Assembly: GCA_024275955.1 (NCBI GenBank)
Contig: JAJRYD010000003.1
Coordinates: forward strand, 23,398-87,397
Direction of reading: 5' to 3'
Source: Nitrospirota bacterium
Lineage (GTDB): Bacteria > Nitrospinota_A > UBA7883 > JACRGQ01
DNA: 64,000 nt
In this document: positions 61,074-64,000 of the stretch, piece by piece
Layout: each line of letters starts with the position of its first letter
Position numbering within the stretch: the stretch's first letter is position 1
Translations under genes and position numbers: made by a program
Notes under the pieces: model-generated
Told to the model about the DNA's origin: nothing
What the model saw: only the letters and a program-made list of their open reading frames with translations
Database searches by the model: none

Positions 61074-63785
61074 ATGAAAAGACAAACAGGCAAAAAGTTC
61101 TTATTTAGTATGTTTCTAGCAGTAGGGGTAGCGTTTATGCTCTCTGCCTGCGGTTCCGGCGGAGGAACTTCCAGTAGCAGTAGTAGTGGCACTACCTCTG
61201 ACGGTGTTGCCGGAAGCTCTTCTACCGAAACGGCGACGGTAACAGCTGTCTCTAGCCTCGCTTCCACATCAGGCGGCGGTGCAGACGCGTCAGGCGGCAC
61301 CGCTTCCACATCACTTACCGTAGCCGATAAAGTAAGTGTCGTAGAGGCAGATTCTAGTAGCATCGCGTCACCTGTTATGAGAGCTTCTTCCGATATGTTC
61401 ATGGCTCTTGGTGTCGACGCGGCGACCAACCACACAACCCTTTCGGCCATTAGCGGTTCCGACTACGCCACCGATCCACAGTCGGTTTACATATCCGAAA
61501 GGTCTACAGAGGCGTTTGGTGTTATTAACGACATCCTTTGTATAATAAGCAACACCAAGGCCGACGACACTACCCTTATGAACAGCGGAACATACACCGC
61601 GCAGGTAAACGAAAAAACATGCAGTAGCGACAGAGACAATGCCGGCGGGCAGAGCAGTGACGGCGCAAGCGCAAGCCAGGCAACCAACTATCAGTACTGG
61701 ACTGTCAATTCCTACAGGGCAGACGACAGCTCCGCGCAGATTATAGCTGTTTGGGGTCATATGGAAATGTATGGAGGAACCGACACAACTACCGGCAAGG
61801 AGAGCAAGGTCAAGACTGTCGTGGTTGGGAGAGTGGTCGTAAGCGAATCTGCTTCCACCACTAACCCTTACGGTAAATTTATATTCACATTTAGAATCTG
61901 GCCCGAAGGGACGGACGGCCATGCCGACCTTTCTGGAGGCGAGACCACCGCTATAATGAAAGGTTTCCTTGCCGCTGTTGACGATGGGTCTGGCCAGATA
62001 GTACTCAAGTTCGGCATTAAGTCCAATTCATCAGGCGCGGCATTTACCGAAAGCAAGCTTGCCACTCTTTACAGAGCTAGCGACGGCTCATCCGGTTCCG
62101 GTACTGTCGAGCTTATCGAGGGCTTCAACAAAGATGCCGGAGCCAAGAAATTCAGCTTTGACTTTAATTCAACCGCCTTCCTCAGAGGTATCGCCGGCGA
62201 TTCCACCTCGGAAAAATGTCTCGACAGGGCATCTTTCGATGAAACAGTATGGCGCTACAACATTTACGACAGCGCCGGCAAAAGGATTCCTGTTAATTCC
62301 GGCTACCCTATCAAATACACCGACACCTCAAGTGTCAACCACTTCGGCTGGATGGGCTACTGGGGGCTTTGGCTGGAAGGTATAACAGCATCTAACATTA
62401 GCGGCAAAACCGTTAATAAAGTCGACTGGAGCGGCGGCACCGAAGCGCTTACCCCCCGTGTCGCGTTTGTTTCCAACGGTAAGCTTGTAAAACATACCAA
62501 CGCTAGTATGGCTCTTAGTAGCATGCACGGCGTGCCGTTCGAGTGGGGTACATGGGATAGTACCGCAAGCAAATGGATTCAGTACCAGCTTGAGTGGAAC
62601 GCCACCGACCAGCTGTTCTACAAAACCGCCCAGATGGACTCGAGTAGCTGGACATGGGATGCTCTTGCAACACCTGTCGCTATTACCACAGCGACAGCAG
62701 AGCTGAACAACGAATGGGAGCTTTGGTTCTGGTCGCAGTCGCTCGGCGGTAGCGGACGGATAAAGCTTAAAAGCGACGCTGGCACCTTCTCTTACCCGAC
62801 CAATTCCACGCTGGTGAAGTACCAGACCGAATCTACTATATATCCGGGAGACACAACCGTACCAGCTACGCTTATGTGCTTCGAAAACTGCCCCGACGCA
62901 AGCGCGATGGCGACAACATCGCCTTATTATTCCAATACCAACTGGGAATCCGGTGGCGCCACGATTAGCTCGTCAAACAACACTGTCTCTACGACAACCG
63001 TCAAGGCGGGAGCCGGCACCTACTATTACGAATACGCCTACAACACCAGCACTATGGTACTGACCGACTCCAATAGAGGCACGGCGGTAGTGCAGAACAG
63101 TGCCCCCACAGGCGACAACAATGGTTACGGCGTCCATTCCGGCCAGCTTATAGACCCTGCCGATTTCACCGACGCAAACTTCGGTTGTCCGTGGAGTACC
63201 ACTACAACAACCTGCTCGTGGAGAATGTACGAAACAGTGACCAGCTACTACACCTACCAGACAGGCCCACAGCCTTGGAGCAGGTTTACCGGCCTTTATG
63301 CCGATAACGACAGTAGCGGCACCCTTACTACCGGCGATGAGTTCGACACTTTCAGCCCTCCTGTTCAGGTTGCCTATACCAAAACGAATACCGACAGCAC
63401 CACTACCAAGTATTTCCTTGAGTATGGCGGTTACGGCGACCTTTGGGGCATCCCCGGCAAATGCGTAGACGAAGCAGGAGCTGATACCGACTGCTACGAC
63501 TCCACCGGCACAACCTTCATAAGATGGGTGCCGGAGTTCTCTATCCCCGATGGCGGTGAAGTTGATAATAGCGGAACTACCAACTATGTAAAATCGCTTG
63601 AAAAAGAGCAGAGGATGAAAGAGAACACTTCGGCATGTAGCGCTCTTTCGCTTACCGCGTACACGCTTCCCGACCCTGTAGATTTCTTCGTAGATCCTTC
63701 CGATTCGACCAAGGTCTACTATGTGGGAGTAGAGCCTAGCTTGGCAGACGCTCCTATAAAAGTTATCGACGGAGTGGTGCAGTAA
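61074..63785 (+). CDS. Very large Ser/Thr-rich lipoprotein of unknown function
   Basis: The 903-residue protein has a lipoprotein signal (LFSMFLAVGVAFMLSAC, lipobox LSAC), then a Ser/Gly/Thr-rich tether of ~100 residues. A long beta-rich part follows with many Trp, Tyr and paired Cys, for example MCFENCPDASAM, FGCPWSTTTTTCSW and KCVDEAGADTDCYD. It ends PIKVIDGVVQ without a membrane anchor. I recognise no catalytic motif. GGGGAT precedes the ATG. It stands alone with its own strong terminator, so it is probably a well-expressed surface or periplasmic protein. Confidence 0.65.
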   Translation: MKRQTGKKFLFSMFLAVGVAFMLSACGSGGGTSSSSSSGTTSDGVAGSSSTETATVTAVSSLASTSGGGADASGGTASTSLTVADKVSVVEADSSSIASPVMRASSDMFMALGVDAATNHTTLSAISGSDYATDPQSVYISERSTEAFGVINDILCIISNTKADDTTLMNSGTYTAQVNEKTCSSDRDNAGGQSSDGASASQATNYQYWTVNSYRADDSSAQIIAVWGHMEMYGGTDTTTGKESKVKTVVVGRVVVSESASTTNPYGKFIFTFRIWPEGTDGHADLSGGETTAIMKGFLAAVDDGSGQIVLKFGIKSNSSGAAFTESKLATLYRASDGSSGSGTVELIEGFNKDAGAKKFSFDFNSTAFLRGIAGDSTSEKCLDRASFDETVWRYNIYDSAGKRIPVNSGYPIKYTDTSSVNHFGWMGYWGLWLEGITASNISGKTVNKVDWSGGTEALTPRVAFVSNGKLVKHTNASMALSSMHGVPFEWGTWDSTASKWIQYQLEWNATDQLFYKTAQMDSSSWTWDALATPVAITTATAELNNEWELWFWSQSLGGSGRIKLKSDAGTFSYPTNSTLVKYQTESTIYPGDTTVPATLMCFENCPDASAMATTSPYYSNTNWESGGATISSSNNTVSTTTVKAGAGTYYYEYAYNTSTMVLTDSNRGTAVVQNSAPTGDNNGYGVHSGQLIDPADFTDANFGCPWSTTTTTCSWRMYETVTSYYTYQTGPQPWSRFTGLYADNDSSGTLTTGDEFDTFSPPVQVAYTKTNTDSTTTKYFLEYGGYGDLWGIPGKCVDEAGADTDCYDSTGTTFIRWVPEFSIPDGGEVDNSGTTNYVKSLEKEQRMKENTSACSALSLTAYTLPDPVDFFVDPSDSTKVYYVGVEPSLADAPIKVIDGVVQ

Positions 63786-63814
63786 GGCAAGAACCTTAAG
63801 AGAGCTTTTACGAA

Positions 63815-63846
63815 GGGCCGGGCTTTAAAACCCCGGCCCTTTTTTA
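63815..63846 (+). terminator. Strong intrinsic terminator of the lipoprotein gene
   Basis: GGGCCGGG (63815-63822), a nine-base loop, CCCGGCCC (63832-63839) and a T6 run. It is 30 bp past the stop. Confidence 0.9.
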
Positions 63847-63870
63847 TTTCTCCATGCTTTAAATGAAGCT

Positions 63871-63890
63871 CCCCGCGGCAAGCCGCGAGG
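63871..63890. repeat. GC-rich inverted repeat
   Basis: CGCGGC-AA-GCCGCG lies in CCCCGCGGCAAGCCGCGAGG. I recall similar CCGCGGCAAGCCGCGG units as dispersed intergenic repeats in other genomes. No gene is visible from here to the right edge. Confidence 0.45.
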
Positions 63891-64000
63891 TATCAGGGGT
63901 CAGGGCTTGAAGAGCCTCAATTGACCGGCTTCGCTCCGCTCCTTCTTCCCTTGCCCTGCAACATATTTCAAAATCACATCTCGACTGCCGCCCTCTCCTA

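Noticed and set aside
61368..61922. A 184-codon antisense frame within the large lipoprotein
   Set aside because: It is a shadow of a Ser/Thr-rich gene; it has no start signal or family likeness.
1..64000. CRISPR arrays, tRNA or rRNA genes, prophage
   Set aside because: I saw no regular spaced repeats, cloverleaf-like ends or phage genes by eye. A covariance-model scan could still find a short RNA gene.

Overview
The window is a stretch of a Gram-negative bacterial chromosome. This is supported by outer-membrane barrels, lipoproteins with lipoboxes, c-type cytochromes, a LapA-like protein, flagellar rod genes and a prepilin peptidase. The mix of an Alternative Complex III-type operon, several multi-domain histidine kinases, bactofilin, a flagellar-type sigma factor and the hisC-pheA arrangement resembles Deltaproteobacteria-like lineages (in the broad sense) or Nitrospinota/SAR324-type bacteria. 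I cannot name the taxon from sequence alone. Genes are dense on both strands. I saw no tRNA, rRNA, CRISPR array, prophage or transposase gene.

Layout. 1-5 kb: a bactofilin-TM-TPR fusion cut by the left edge, a PMT-type glycosyltransferase, a duplicated YkgJ-like Cys-cluster protein, a small Ig-fold lipoprotein and an anchored hypothetical. 5-14 kb, minus strand: hisA-hisF-hisIE; bioB-bioF ending in a response-regulator-like gene that appears to start with ATT; Hsp20; a MurG-like glycosyltransferase; panC (divergent); a response regulator; plsY. 14-25.6 kb: an outer-membrane barrel, thpR-recA-recX-pilD, a secreted protein, ychF, an unusual IF2_N-TM-coiled-coil protein, a secreted protein with a probable leaderless promoter, cinA, and hisC-pheA. 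25.7-29 kb: a hybrid histidine kinase, a small hypothetical and a hemerythrin, among three copies of a small inverted-repeat element. 29-36 kb: a CHASE2 class III adenylate cyclase followed by an SH3 protein, an M48 protease and a FadL-like porin, then small membrane proteins. 36-47 kb: a thioredoxin-reductase-like enzyme, a class I adenylate cyclase, a GT2 enzyme, flgB-fliE (no flgC between them), a large PAS kinase, a membrane protein, an NDUFA9-like reductase, a DnaJ-domain protein and endonuclease III. 47-53 kb: a sensor kinase, a FliA-type sigma factor, a 1.1-kb gene-free stretch, trpD and trpG. 53.5-60.3 kb, minus strand: an Alternative Complex III-like operon (pentaheme ActA, separate ActB1 and ActB2, ActC, ActD, ActE) followed by a diheme cytochrome c. 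61-63.8 kb: a very large lipoprotein with a strong terminator.

The most distinctive feature is a dispersed family of about 129-bp elements (eight copies between 27.6 and 60.7 kb, all intergenic). They have imperfect terminal inverted repeats (GGGCTGTTGCC... / ...GGCAACAGCCC). Six of the eight are flanked by exact 5-bp direct repeats, so they behave like MITEs. Other points of interest are the IF2_N-like membrane protein, the bactofilin-TPR fusion, the ATT start codon, the split ActB without ActF, and two unrelated adenylate cyclase classes about 5.5 kb apart.
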